From Gerris lacustris (lineage: Eukaryota > Arthropoda > Insecta > Hemiptera > Gerridae): 64,000 nucleotides of DNA. This document shows, one piece after another, positions 33,841 to 44,802 of the stretch. The stretch's first letter is position 1. Each line of letters starts with the position of its first letter. The stretch lies in contig OX578280.1 of NCBI GenBank assembly GCA_951217055.1, positions 9,488,271 through 9,552,270 of the forward strand, in the 5' to 3' direction. Made by a program: the position numbers and the translations under genes. Below the pieces are notes generated by a model, which worked only from the letters and a program-made list of their open reading frames with translations, did no database searches and had not been told where the DNA came from.

Positions 33841-34713
33841 AATATACATTATATATTCAATATAAGAAAAAAGTTGATCATGATGAGTTTATAGTTAAAA
33901 AGTATGTTTGTTAAAGGATGTTGGATTGAAATAGGACTGTTTTCTACCTACCCGGCCTATTAATTTAAAATATTATAAAATATATCTCTTCCCTACTCTA
34001 AAGCTTCTGCTTATATCCGGTTGAAATTTTACGTGCCTGTTTCAATTGTACTTTAGACAATGTGTAAGAAGTTTTATTAAAATCTTTATACGTTAGAAAG
34101 GAAGATATCAGTAAAAACGTTTTTTTCTTTATTTTAAACGTTTGGGTCCACTTTAATAAATTTAGCGATCTTTATCACTTCATAACAGTGTCGGTGTTCG
34201 TTTTAATAAAAAAAAATATTTAAAAAAGTTGTTTGTCTCATTTAATAGATGAAGTTAGAATTTTTTCTTGGATTAAGTACGCATTATTATAATAATATAC
34301 CCAATATATTGAAATAAGCGTCAGCACAGATCAATTTACTTTTAACAAGTCCGAGATATATATTTTCTATATTTACAAAACCAAGTGACATTTGGACATA
34401 TATAACAAAAATAAACAAAACAAGTCAAGGAACAGGCTTGCTTAATACCATTTTTACCCGTCTTTTTGAAGCTTACGTTTACGCGAGCGTTGCGCGTGAA
34501 CGCTTGGGCGGATAACGTTTTCCAACGAACTCTGCCTGGGCATTGGTAAAATGATCATGTGTACAACTTTTCAACGAACTCGGTGATCTTTTACTTAAGT
34601 TATCGTCATCGGTAGATTTCGTGACGGTGATTTTGTGACGGTGATTTTGGTCGTTTTTTCGGATTCACCCCCGGGCTCCAGAACGTGACATAAGGAACTT
34701 CGTTCCAATAACA
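33841..34713 (+). mobile_element. Family D2 copy 2, left end lost
   Basis: It aligns with 18020-19260 without the nested family C. It ends TAAGGAACTTCGTTCC at about 34697-34712. It has its own insertion of unrelated AT-rich DNA between about 34275 and 34462. Confidence 0.75.
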
Positions 34714-35395
34714 AGGAAGCTACGTTACAACAATTTTGAAAGTGACGTTCTGCAACCTATAATACATGCCACTCTTTTTCTTATTGATTCCCTCATTTAC
34801 ACGACCGAATTTTATTTCTTACGCTTTCAAATGCATCTAATAAATCTTGAAATTTCAAGAAACGGTAGTTCGGTGTTAGCGGAACTGTGTTATGAAGCTA
34901 TATTGATATATGAATTTTAAGCTATGAAATAAGCCAAAGAATTTTCGTATGTACATGATATTTAGGAATACGTTATAGGTTATATATATAGGATATGTGG
35001 TATTGATAAAATGTATCAGGGTATTCTTAGGGTGACATTAAAACTACATATACATATTCTTAATGACATTATTAATTTGTTTGTTGTTGTTACATTCAGA
35101 ACTTAATTACTTGAGTGCTTTGCTTGGCCCCTGTAATGTAGAACAGCTAGTTTTTAGAGGTTATCAATGCACTGGCCCAACTTGTTTACTGTGACGGTCA
35201 CGGACAGTAGTAAAGAAAGGACGGAATCTCTAAACAACACGACTAAACGCAGAGGTGGGTTCTAAAAATAAATCAACATCTGGCATTGACGCAACAAACC
35301 CTGCCTCTTAAATAAACTATATTAATGACGCTAAGCTAAAGATTAAAACTAATTCCTATAGAACTCATAATAAACAAATTGATTTAAGTATTTAT
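34714..35395. other. Unassigned DNA
   Basis: No frame or repeat recognised. GTGACGGTCACGG at about 35192 is a short palindrome. Confidence 0.4.
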
Positions 35396-35664
35396 TAACT
35401 AATAATTTTAATTACTTGTCTTTATGATCATATGGATGGGTAAAATTTACAATTAGTTAATTAAAAAAATAGATTATATTTCAACCCTTATCATCAGACC
35501 TACAGTAAAATAAAATAAAAATTGTTTTACATTAATAAAGCTATAACTTACATCTAAAAAAATTTAAATCACTTTACAAAATAATGCTATATTGGAGAAT
35601 TAAGACAATCATTTAATAATAGATTAAAATAACTTAAATATGATGTAAGCAAAAAATAATTACT

Positions 35665-37117
35665 AGATAAAAAGAACTTTTTACATACTACGTTTTTAAA
35701 TTTTCTGATTAATAATATGTAGTGTTGATAATATAATTGTTATTGTTATATATAATGTTAGTGAAAAAAAAAAAAAAAAAAAAATATATCCTAATTTATT
35801 TACTTCATATAAATGACAACCATCTAGAGAGCTGATGTTAAACCTATAAAAGGACAAATCTTTGTACAACGGATCTCGCCAACACCGAATCTAAACCGTG
35901 CCATTGATATGCCCCTGTGTAGGGACAGTAAGAGAAGAAAAATGAGTACAAGTAAAGTAGTACAGATGTAGAACAATTAATTAAACCGATACCTAGGACA
36001 CAAGTGTAAACAAACCTGGTTGTCACACATCAGTTAATTTATTTTTTTGTTTACTTTTCCTGTTTCGCTGACATTCAATGTTTATCTCTTAAACATACAA
36101 TTAGTTTTAACATAAAAAGGCCTAATATAATCATTCTTGAACATTTTAACAATTATATCAGCCATACCAGTACTACAATAAAATGATCATAAAATTCAAA
36201 CCCGTCAAAATAAAGATCGTAAATATAGGTCATGGCAAAACAAATAAAATAACTTAATAACAAATAAATAAATAGCGGATTCTTTCCGAATTAACTTTCC
36301 ATACAGCAAAATTTGCTGTTTAAAAGTTAGTTAAAAATCGATTGCAAGATTTGTACTGGACAAACAAACAAGAAAGCAGGTACCTAATAATAAACAGGTC
36401 AAGTGTGTGCTAGTCAGCACACATCAAGGGTCCGTAGGCCACCACATTGTATAGTTTAAGTAGTACTCTATTGATGGTGTTTTTTAAAATGGTAAAAAGC
36501 TTACTTTGAACTATCCTATGGGTCTGATAATTTTAAAACACATAAAAAAACTTCCGATAAAGTATTTTTTTGCCACTGAACCGGACTAGAACCATATAAA
36601 TATATCGAAAAGACCATAATTATAAAAAAACGAATTGTGTCGATAAAAATAAAATAATATTTTTTTCGAAATTTCCAAAAAGTGGTATCTTTACTTTTGG
36701 TCGAAGAATGTTCAGGAATTTTTTCAGATTTTTTGCACTTCACATAAGCGAGATAGAAGGGGGGGACACGTTTCACGCCCACTTCAAACTTGCCTACGCT
36801 CGCCCTATCAAAGTAATAACCAAAAAATTATATATTTTTGTAATCAGCTCGACGTACCCTTTCATATGATATCCCTCACGGTGTGGAAAAATAATTTAAC
36901 CCTTAAGTTTGTTTATCCTAATTTTTTTGAAAAATATTTTTTTTAAGTCGCTATATTTTTAAAATATGTTGGTAGGTACAAGACACATACATGCCAAATT
37001 TCAAAGTGATCGGACGAATGGTGTAGCCGTGAGAGCACGCGAGAAGACGGACGGATAGACACACGCAGGAAAATATAAGGGTCCTTGGTTTTGCCTACGG
37101 ACCCTAAAAACGTAGTA
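35665..37117 (-). mobile_element. Family B copy 4, long form, split by family E
   Basis: It starts TACATACTACGTTTTTAAAT, has the long-form block (GACAACCATCTAGAGAGCTG, GGACAAATCTTTGTAC), then AAACAAGAAAGCAGGTAC. The last bases AAAACGTAGTA occur only after the family E insertion (37106-37117). Confidence 0.75.
36391..37105 (-). mobile_element. Family E copy nested in family B
   Basis: TAAACAGGTCAAGTGTGTGC at one end, CTTGGTTTTGCCTACGGACC + CT at the other. Full length, about 715 bp. The 88-aa reverse frame here recurs with frameshifts in other E copies and is not credible as a gene. Confidence 0.85.
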
Positions 37118-37375
37118 AAATGAAAATAGTGCATTATCTATACATGTTAAAAATACGGATTACCTCCATTAATTTTGAAAATGCCAAAATAATAGATAAA
37201 GAAAATAATAATATAAAAAGAAAGTACCTGGAAGCTTTCCACATAGCAAAAGAAAAAAATGAACTTTAAGACTCATAAAAAACTTATTAATAAATTTTAC
37301 CAAAATATAATCAATGAATTATAATATTTTAAAATTACTGTTAAAGATAGATTATTGTTTTTGTTATATGATAAT

Positions 37376-37440
37376 TTAAATCAAATTATAATTATTATTA
37401 ACAAAGGAAGACAGACAGAGAAAAATAGACTCCAGCGCCG
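37376..37440 (-). mobile_element. SINE tail fragment
   Basis: AGACAGACAGAGAAAAATAG + ACTCCAGCGCCG matches 19665-19700, without the tRNA-like part. Confidence 0.55.
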
Positions 37441-37915
37441 TTATATGTTATTTTAATAGTTTTGTTGAATTTAAATTTATTTATTTTAGCTGATATTATT
37501 AATTAAGATAAAACAGGTACTATAAATGTAGTTTTTTTTTTTTTTTTGGAGCAACCCTGTTTTAGGGATTTTTGTTTTTCTCTCTCTCATACATATATGT
37601 TGTTCAAAGTGATAGCTTCTCAGTGAGACACCTATGGTGATTTGAGGATAATTGTAGTTATTTATAGTTATTCCTTTTAAAATTGTTAAAAACTATATGT
37701 AAAATTATAACGCAAGCAAGGCTTTGAAGATAATAAAAAGCAAATTATTTTGTAAAGTGATTTAAATTTTTTTAGATGTATAAGATATAGTTTTATTAAT
37801 GTAAAACATTGTTTATTTTATTTTAGGTCTGATGATGCCAATAAAGAGTTAGATATAATCTCTTTTTTAATTAACTAATTATTAATTTTACTCACCTATA
37901 TGATAAAACAAGTAA

Positions 37916-38207
37916 TCCAAAGTTATTAAAGGTGCAAACTTGTGAGAATTAAACTGAATCATTTTAATTTTCTTAAGTTAATCATTTCTTTAGATAAGGA
38001 AAAAAACTATTAAGCTAATAAAAGAGAAAGTCAACTCATTGTTAAAAACTTTCATAATAGACACTTGGTTTATCAACTTTTATTTTTATAATTTCTTCAT
38101 TAGAAGAGGTAAGAAAAGAAAAGCTATAATGAGCTTATAAAAGAAAAAGGCAAATCATTGTTAAAACCTTTCATAAAATCCTTTTTTTATTAAAAGCATT
38201 TCTTTTT
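37916..38207. other. Unassigned DNA with a diverged tandem duplication
   Basis: AAGCTAATAAAAGAGAAAGT (about 38013) and GAGCTTATAAAAGAAAAAGG (about 38128) start two copies of a unit of about 115 bp. Confidence 0.5.
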
Positions 38208-38825
38208 AGGGTCCGTAGGCAAAACCAAGGACCCTTATATTTTCCTGCGTGTCCGTCCGTCCTGTCACCTGCTCTCACGGCTACACCTTTCGTCCGATCA
38301 CTTTGACATTTGGCATGTATGTGTCTTGTACTTACCCACATTTTTTAACCCCCCCCCCCCCCCCCCCCCCCCTCTATCTCGCTTATAATTCTTTGGATAT
38401 AACTTTGATAGGGCGAGCGTAGGCAAGTTTAAAGTGGCTGTGAAAAGTGCCCCTCCCCTTCTATCTCGCTTATGTGAAGTGCAAAAAATCTGAAAAAATT
38501 CCTGAACATTCTTCGACCAAAAGTAAAGATACCACTTTTTGGAAATTTCGAAAAAAATATTATTTTATTTTTTATTGACAAAATACGTTTTTTTATAACT
38601 ATGGTCTTTTCGATGTATTTATATGGTTGTAGTCCGGTTCAGTGGCAAAAAAATACTTTATCAGAAGTTTGTTTATGTGTTTTGAGAATATCAGACCCAT
38701 AGGATAGTTCAAAGTAAGCTTTTTAGCATTTTAAAAAACACCATCAATAGGGTACTACTTAAACTACACAGGGTTGCCTACGGACCCTCGCTGTGTGCTG
38801 ACTAGCACACACATGACCTGTTTAT
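38208..38825 (+). mobile_element. Family E copy with a 24-C tract
   Basis: Ends AGGGTCCGTAGGC and GCCTACGGACCC...GACCTGTTTAT are intact. A C24 run (38349-38372) replaces about 100 bp of the interior present in other copies. Confidence 0.85.
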
Positions 38826-38828
38826 TTT

Positions 38829-39032
38829 TTTTGCTTCCGAGCTTACCGAAGGTTAATTTGTATCTCCGATTTCAAAAATACCAAGACATAAATCCGTTTC
38901 AGACATCATATAACATTTTTGGCTTCTTAACTTTCTGTTAGTCTGTCGCTCAATTTTTGCGAACCAACATGTCTTAAAAACTACGTCCGATTTTAATGAA
39001 ATTTGTATGGTTGGTCATAATTAGCTCATTGT
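38829..39032 (+). mobile_element. Family F fragment
   Basis: TTGCTTCCGAGCTTACCGAA to GGTCATAATTAGCTCATTG, cut where the hAT fragment begins. Confidence 0.75.
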
Positions 39033-39033
39033 T

Positions 39034-39459
39034 GTTATAGTCAGTGCTCTATGCCAAACATATTCTGAAGACGTGGACATAAATCTTGTAGGAGAAAGCA
39101 AGCATTTGTATCAATATGTTAGACGACATAGTCAAGCCTATGGTTCAGCGGAACATGATAGTCTGACACATCAGGATCTGTATAGGGGAATATTTAACGA
39201 TAATGTCTTATCAGCATTCCCTGTTGTAGAAGCAACTCTGAAATTGTTTTTTACTATAATGTTTGCAAATCATAGAAAGAAAAATCTTTTTCTCAGCTGA
39301 AGAGGATAAAAAATGAATTTAGAACAACAATCATGTTCCCTCAGTCGCATAGAAAGTAACAAACTTCGCAGTTTATCATTTGATGATGTCATTAGTGACT
39401 TCTCTCTAGCAAAGGCAAGAAAGAAAATGTTTAATATAATTCCTTATTACTCCTCGTAA
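39034..39459 (+). pseudogene. hAT transposase C-terminal (dimerisation) fragment, broken
   Basis: The first frame reads ALCQTYSEDVDINLVGESKH, then AFPVVEATLKLFFTIMFANH (about 39040-39290). A shift to the third frame gives FSQLKRIKNEFRTTI (39291-39332). A shift back to the first gives SLSFDDVISDFSLAKARKKM, ending at TAA (39457-39459). The order hydrophobic FP..E..L..FFTI, then (S)FS.LKRIKN.FRTT, then DDVI..F...KARK is that of the hAT C-terminal dimerisation domain in ZMYM1-like transposases. At least two frameshifts and the missing catalytic core make it a dead fragment. It starts abruptly at the family F break; it was either inserted there or is older DNA next to it. The subfamily assignment is from memory. 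Confidence 0.7.
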
Positions 39460-39611
39460 CATGTTTCAAGAGATAAGATAACAAGACTTTGTAAATTGTG
39501 ACTTTTAAAAGAACTTTTGTTTTCTTTTTACCAGAGTTTGCATTTTTAAGTTTGTTATGAATCAAAATTATTTTAAGTTAAAGATTAATTATTTCACCAT
39601 TTATATATTTT
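39460..39611. other. Short linker
   Basis: AT-rich, nothing recognised. Confidence 0.4.
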
Positions 39612-40204
39612 TACTACGTTTTTATTAGCTTGCTTTCTTGTTTGTTTGTTTGTCCGGTACAAATCTGGCAATCGATTTCTAACTAACTTCCCGAATAGCT
39701 AGACATTTGAAACTTTTAGCATAGCTCAGAACACGATGACAATGCATTATTTTAATACTTTTAGCCATCTTTCAGCAGAATTTAATTAGTTTTCAGCAAA
39801 TTTTGCTGTACAGAAAGTTAGTTCGGAAAAAAACCGCAAGTTATTTTATTTGTTTTGCCATGTCCAATATTTACGCAATCTTCATTTTGACGGGTCTCAA
39901 ATTTGTGATAGATAAACATTGAATTGAATGACAGGAACAGCAAAACAGGAAATATCGATTATATTATTTATCGATTATATTATTTCAAATATATCGATGG
40001 CACACTTTAGATTTGGTGTTGGAGAGATCCGTTGAACAAAGATTTATCCTTTTATAGGTTTAAGATCAGCTCTCTAGATGGTTGTCATTTATGTGAAGTA
40101 AATAAATTCGGAACTATTTTTTTTTATATACCTATATTATAAACATTACATACGATTCAACAGATAAAATTTAAAAACGTAGTCTATAAAAAGTTCTTTT
40201 TATC
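39612..40204 (+). mobile_element. Family B copy 5, long form
   Basis: TACTACGTTTTTATTAGCTT to TTTAAAAACGTAGTC + TATAAAAAG. It includes the extra block with ATATCGATGGCACACTTTAG and ATCAGCTCTCTAGATGGTTG, shared with copies 4 and 6. Confidence 0.8.
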
Positions 40205-40663
40205 TTGAAATTGTTGTACTTCAGTTAAACCTTCTAGATATCCGAAAATCATATTTGGCACTGTCATATAATAACTGGATTTATAAAGGGCCCTATATCT
40301 CAAATAGCTTATAAAGTCCTAGGGCCTTATCAAGTCTAAATTTAGCCCTGACTTTTACTCAAGTTTTCGACGGACACGTAAGCATTACTGACAGACTGGC
40401 AAGATGCATATTTTGTTAAATTTAAGAAGCTCTCTTACGCTCACTTTCATTAATTTCATTCAAATCAGTTCAGTAATTTTAGCAACATGCGTGTGTATAG
40501 AATAGACGACACCTTTTAAACACGCAAAAAGACACGAATTTGTTCAGGAAGGTCTAAAACGTAAAATGCTAGTGGAAATTTATATTCTGAAGGGGAAATA
40601 ATTTCGCAACCTCCCAAAAATGAACACAATGGTTCCACTACCTTGGTAAACTTGGAAGTAATA
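40205..40663. other. Unassigned DNA with a family D fragment
   Basis: 40350-40455 matches the right part of family D (ACTTTTACTCAAGTTTTCG, ACTGACAGACTGGCAAGATG, TCTTACGCTCAC). The rest is unassigned. Confidence 0.5.
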
Positions 40664-41380
40664 GTTATTTACGCACCAAGGGAGTAAAGTAAGTGATTGC
40701 ACCCTGAGCGATAAAGTTGGTTCCTGAGGCGAAGCTGAGAGAACCATAACGTTCATAGTTAATTATCGCGAGGGGTACAAGTGATTTTTACTCCCGAGGT
40801 ACGTACAAGATTTTACCTCCAGAAGGGAGAAAAAGCAATAAATTAGCCTTGACTTTGTTTGCTTCTTGTACGATATCATCGGGAATGTTTAAAAACAGTT
40901 CATCAAGATCCACTCACTAAGTTATCTTCCACGATCATTCCTTATTTATCTATTTTACCTAACTTTATATTTAAATAACAACGATCAAATTTAAAAAAGA
41001 ACTATTAAAATTAACATTAATAAAAACTAATAACTAACAACACTAATAAAAACAAATAACTAACAACACTAATAAAAACAACACGATTAATAGAACATTT
41101 ATTCAAAACACGGAGCGTTTTAAACCAAAACAAAGAAATATTTAAAAACAGCTGATTGCGAGTCATGTTTGTAATAAACAGTGTTGCTAACTTAAATCTT
41201 TGTAAAATATGTTTAAACTCAGTTCTTTTACTAGAAGTTGGCTGCACTGAATTTACAGGGAGTTATGCCATAACTCCCTGTGGCTCGGCCTGTGACCCTA
41301 AAAACCATGCAGTTAACACTTAACACCCTAAAAACCAGGCAGTTAAGTTAACTTCTTCTCCCGCCTGGAGGTAAAAATAC
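40664..41380 (-). mobile_element. S2 element (GGAG subfamily), copy 1
   Basis: The end module comes first: TTATTTACGCACCAAGGGAG, GATTGCACCCTGAGCG, GGTTCCTGAGGCGAAGCTGA, TTTTTACTCCCGAGGTACG; then the inner TIR TTTACCTCCAGAAGGGAG (about 40814) mirrored by CTCCCGCCTGGAGGTAAA (about 41359-41376). TTACAGGGAGTTATGCC lies close to the right end. The 76-aa frame inside (41017-41247, reverse) is not recognisable. Confidence 0.75.
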
Positions 41381-42332
41381 TTTTTAAAACTCAGCATCAG
41401 GTATTTACAAGAAACGTGTCATATAAATATCTTAAAATTCACAAATTCATCTCGAATTTTGCAACAATAATTCTTCACAAATTATCATTACATTTTTGTT
41501 TCACAAAAGTGTTTATGCAGAATCGAAAAAATACATTTACTTAGTATAAGATTATCGACATTTGTAATAAGTATAAGTTAATCGACAACACCACACTTGA
41601 AAAACAAAGCTATGTTATATATTACTAAAGTTAAAGGATGGACGTCCAGAGGCAACGAATATAATCATTTATGTTATAACAAAAATATGGAAAGATTGGA
41701 TTGAAGTCTAATATGTTTACCATAGCCATTTACTAATTAATGGCTAATCCTATACTAGTAATTTATTTTGGCAAATGTAATTAAAATTTTCATTAACAAC
41801 TGGCTCCTATAAACAGTCCAAATTATTTGCCCAATTTGGTAATTATCTTTTTTCCTTATGATATAAAAAATTCTATTATCAATTGTAAAATGTAATACTC
41901 CAGCTTTAAAGCTATATTGCCGAACACTTAACTCTAAAAAAAAACTCTGTATTGCTTCAATAGTTTTAGCTAATACTTACACAATTGTATTATAAAGATG
42001 CCAACGTGTCCTCTTATGCAACGTATTTAGCGACCAACGATATTTTTCACCCTGAAACATAAAAATGGAGAAAATTCTTTAAGCATATGAGGGTAAAAAT
42101 AGCTTTAGATAATGTCATAAAGTAATATAAAATAAAGTTATCTAACGTGTTCATAGTACCTTTAAGTTTAACTTAAATAAGCTCAAGTCAATTTGAGAAA
42201 TAATTATTTTTTAAGAGGCTCTTGATGAAGTTTTAAAATAAATTAAAAATATTACACACTATATTTAATATCTTGTAATGCATATACTTTCCCTAGTACA
42301 TTAAGCAAGCTGCATAACGCATAATAATTTCA
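41381..42332. other. Unassigned AT-rich DNA
   Basis: No gene or familiar repeat in about 950 bp. Confidence 0.4.
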
Positions 42333-42934
42333 AGATAAAAAGAACTTTTTATATACTACGTTTTTAAATTTTCTGTTGAATCGTATGTAATGGTGATAAT
42401 ATAATTGTTATTGTTATATAATATATAATGTTAGTGAAAAAAAAAAAGTTCCGAAATTATTTACTTCACATAAATGACAACCATCTTGAGAGCTGATCTT
42501 AAACCTATAAAAGGACAAATCTTTGTACACGGATCTCCCCAACACCAAATCTAACGCGTGCCATCGATATGTTTGAAATAATATAATCGATGAATAATAT
42601 AATCGATATTTCCTGTTTTGCTGTCATTCAATATTTATCTATCACAAATTTGAGACCCGTCAAAATGAAGATCGTAAATATGGGATATGTCAAAACAAAT
42701 AAAATAACGCGGATTTTTACCGAACTAACTTTCCATACAGCAAAATTTGCTGAAAACAAATTAAATTCTGCTGAAAGATGGCTAAAAGTATTAAAATAAT
42801 GCATTGTCATCGTGTTCTGAGCTATTCTAAAAGTTTCAAAAGTCTAGCTACTCGGGAAGTTAGTTAAACATCGATTGCAAGATTTGTACTGGACAAACAA
42901 ACAAACAAGAAAGCAAGCTAATAAAAACGTAGTA
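42333..42934 (-). mobile_element. Family B copy 6, long form
   Basis: GATAAAAAGAACTTTTTATA + TACTACG to GCTAATAAAAACGTAGTA. The most complete copy. The 69-aa and 60-aa frames on opposite strands are shadows of the repeat. Confidence 0.82.
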
Positions 42935-42957
42935 AAATGCTATACTTTGTTACAACT

Positions 42958-43130
42958 TTAAAAATGCACATAACATTTTTGAAGAACAAAAATATTTTAT
43001 GTGTCCGATTTAAAAAATTTCAAGACAGAAATTCGTTTCAGATATCAGGGAACATTTATGGTCTGTCGCTCAATTTTTGCGAACCAACATGTCTTAAAAA
43101 CTACTCGTTCGATTTTATTGAAATTTGAAA
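42958..43130 (+). mobile_element. Family F fragment (5' part)
   Basis: TTTCAAGACAGAAATTCGTT, GGTCTGTCGCTCAATTTTTG and CGAACCAACATGTCTTAAAA match F. It meets an oppositely oriented F piece at about 43130. Confidence 0.6.
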
Positions 43131-43495
43131 ATTAATGAAAGTATCAATTTAGCAAAATGTAAAGAGCGCTAGGCACTTCTTTAGATTGTTACTTCCCTTA
43201 GAAAAAAAATAGAGGGGAGTAACCATATAAAGAAGGTGTGCGGAATGTTCTTCTTTAGACTGTTACTCCCCTTATAAAAACAGGAGTATGATATTCCTTT
43301 GTCCCAAAGTGCATTGCACTAAACTCCTCTTTGTCTTAATAGTTATTTAGTCAGTCATGTATATTCTACATAAAAACATAGGGGAGTAACAATCTAAAGA
43401 AGTACCGAGCGCTAATGGTTATAATTATTCTGAAACAATCTGCTTCTTTCTACAATCCATCCAAATTTCATACAAATAAGAGGAGTACCTACATT
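43131..43495 (-). mobile_element. Family F fragment split by a MITE
   Basis: TATCAATTTAGCAAAATGT + AAAGAGCGCT before the MITE and GCGCTAATGG...CCATCCAAATTTCATAC after it match the 3' part of F in reverse. Confidence 0.6.
43172..43406. mobile_element. CTTCTTTAGATTG MITE with perfect 8-bp target
   Basis: The ends GGCACTTCTTTAGATTGTTA and TAACAATCTAAAGAAGTACC are a TIR of more than 20 bp with one difference. GAGCGCTA flanks both sides exactly (43164-43171, 43407-43414). An 8-bp duplication fits hAT, Merlin or P-type transposition; the ends do not decide which. Diverged relatives at 26066 and 11581. Confidence 0.9.
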
Positions 43496-43516
43496 TGAAT
43501 AAAAAAGATGTAAAAG

Positions 43517-43970
43517 CTATTTACGTACAGCAGCATTACGTAGAGCAGTAAGGGCGTTATTACAGGCCGAGGGCGAAGTTTGAAAGCACGAGTGTGTTTA
43601 ACGCCCGAGGCCTGTCATGTCGCTTACTGCTCGTGGTGCGTACACTATTTTATCGCCCACCACATGTAAACTAATTAAAAAACACGTAAACTATTTTGCC
43701 GTAATCTTAAAAAATGCATATTAAGTTTAAATCAGTACCAAAACAAACCGCAGTTATAAAAATATTGATTGTTTACAAATTGAACAGCTGACGCTGAGAA
43801 CTACTAGCGCTTCTTGCACGCCGCGGCCCGGCCAGGAAGCGGCCGCTTCTCGAACTAATAGCGGCCCTGTAATGAAAAAGCATGAATTTTTACAGGCCCC
43901 AGGGCTGTAAAATGGAACTTTACCGGCCGCTCAGGATAGGAATGTTTACAAGTGGAGGGCGGTAAATAAA
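43517..43970 (-). mobile_element. S5 element (TTACTG subfamily)
   Basis: End module: TATTTACGTACAGCAGC, GAGCAGTAAGGGCG, CAGGCCGAGGGCGAAG, ACGCCCGAGGCCTG, CGCTTACTGCTCGTGG and TGCGTACACTATTTT. Inner TIR: TTTATCGCCCACCACATG + TAAAC (about 43651) mirrored by GTTTACAAGTGGAGGGCGGT + AAA (about 43944-43966). A GC-rich patch, GCACGCCGCGGCCCGGCC, is at about 43817. Same plan as S1-S3 with different words. Confidence 0.7.
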
Positions 43971-43984
43971 TGTATGTTTGTGCG

Positions 43985-44245
43985 TATGAGGAAGAGAAAC
44001 CAATAGGCGAAGAAAGTTGTTAATTATATGGGACCAACTACGGGCTAGTTATGAACTACAATCCAAAAAATTGTTGGTTCGCAAAAATTGAGCGACAGAC
44101 TGATAGTCAGACATGGAACAAAAAATGTTCCCTGATGTCTTAAACGGATTTTTGTCTTGTAATTTTTGAAATCGGAGACCTAAAACATTTTTGGAATGAT
44201 CACATATAGCTCACATTAGCGTTAGCTTCGGTAACCTCGGGAGTC
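43985..44245 (-). mobile_element. Family F fragment
   Basis: TGCGTATGAGGAAGAGAAAC, TATGGGACCAACTACGGGCT, CAAAAATTGAGCGACAGACT and CTCACATTAGCG match F in reverse. Confidence 0.65.
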
Positions 44246-44802
44246 AAAATTCAATAATAATTTTGTTTTGTCTATAATGATCTAGAATCGTTGTCAATAA
44301 TTATGCGATGATAAATATAGTTTTAACTGAGCTTTAAATGAGTTAAAGGAATTTCAATCAATCTTAATAACTCATCTGTGTTGGAATTTAAATTCTAGGT
44401 TGTTATCATTTAAATACTGAAGAGATGGTTCATTCTCTTTACTTATTATTCTAATATATCTCTCCAGTGTTATCCCGACAAAGTCAGTCCAGACCGGACC
44501 TGAGTATCTGATTGATGTTGCCGCTTTCGTTCCAATTGAACAACAAATGGTGTTTTAACTAACTGTCAACTGTCAGTGAAGAGTGATGGAATTAGCTTGG
44601 AGAAGCTGCACTTCAATTGTCTTCAACATTTGTTGAGAGGAAAACAACTGGTGTGGAACATAGCTCCCCACTCAATTATAACGCTTCTTTAAGTGGCATG
44701 AATAGACAAAAACATCTTACTATATCAAGGGCGACTCTAGAGTTGCCTTTCAGGCGAGGCTATGACAGGGAGGGGGGGGGGGGGGAGTTAGGGCGTATGG
44801 AA
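44246..44802. other. Unassigned DNA upstream of a LINE end
   Basis: A 62-aa frame (44617-44805) has no similarity I recognise. G-run at about 44770-44786. The sequence at 44395-44540 is somewhat richer in GC but no protein emerges. Confidence 0.4.

Larger units (their letters stand above)
35396..37915. mobile_element. 2.5-kb inverted-arm element with nested insertions
   Basis: The left arm (about 35396-35600) and right arm (about 37735-37915) are inverted copies: TAAATCACTTTACAAAATAA versus TTATTTTGTAAAGTGATTTA, and AGGTCTGATGAT in both. Each arm has a decayed CTGATGAT motif (reverse 35489-35502; forward 37829-37840). Inside sits family B, which itself holds family E. Confidence 0.75.

Noticed and set aside
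36516..36782. Family E frame (KKSEKIPEHSS-like peptide), also at 53096
   Set aside because: The peptide is shared because the DNA repeat is shared; copies at 27310 and 38400 lose the frame, and no start or domain is conserved.
39073..39300. 75-aa frame as an intact small protein
   Set aside because: It is only the first segment of a frameshifted hAT C-terminal domain that continues in other frames to 39459.
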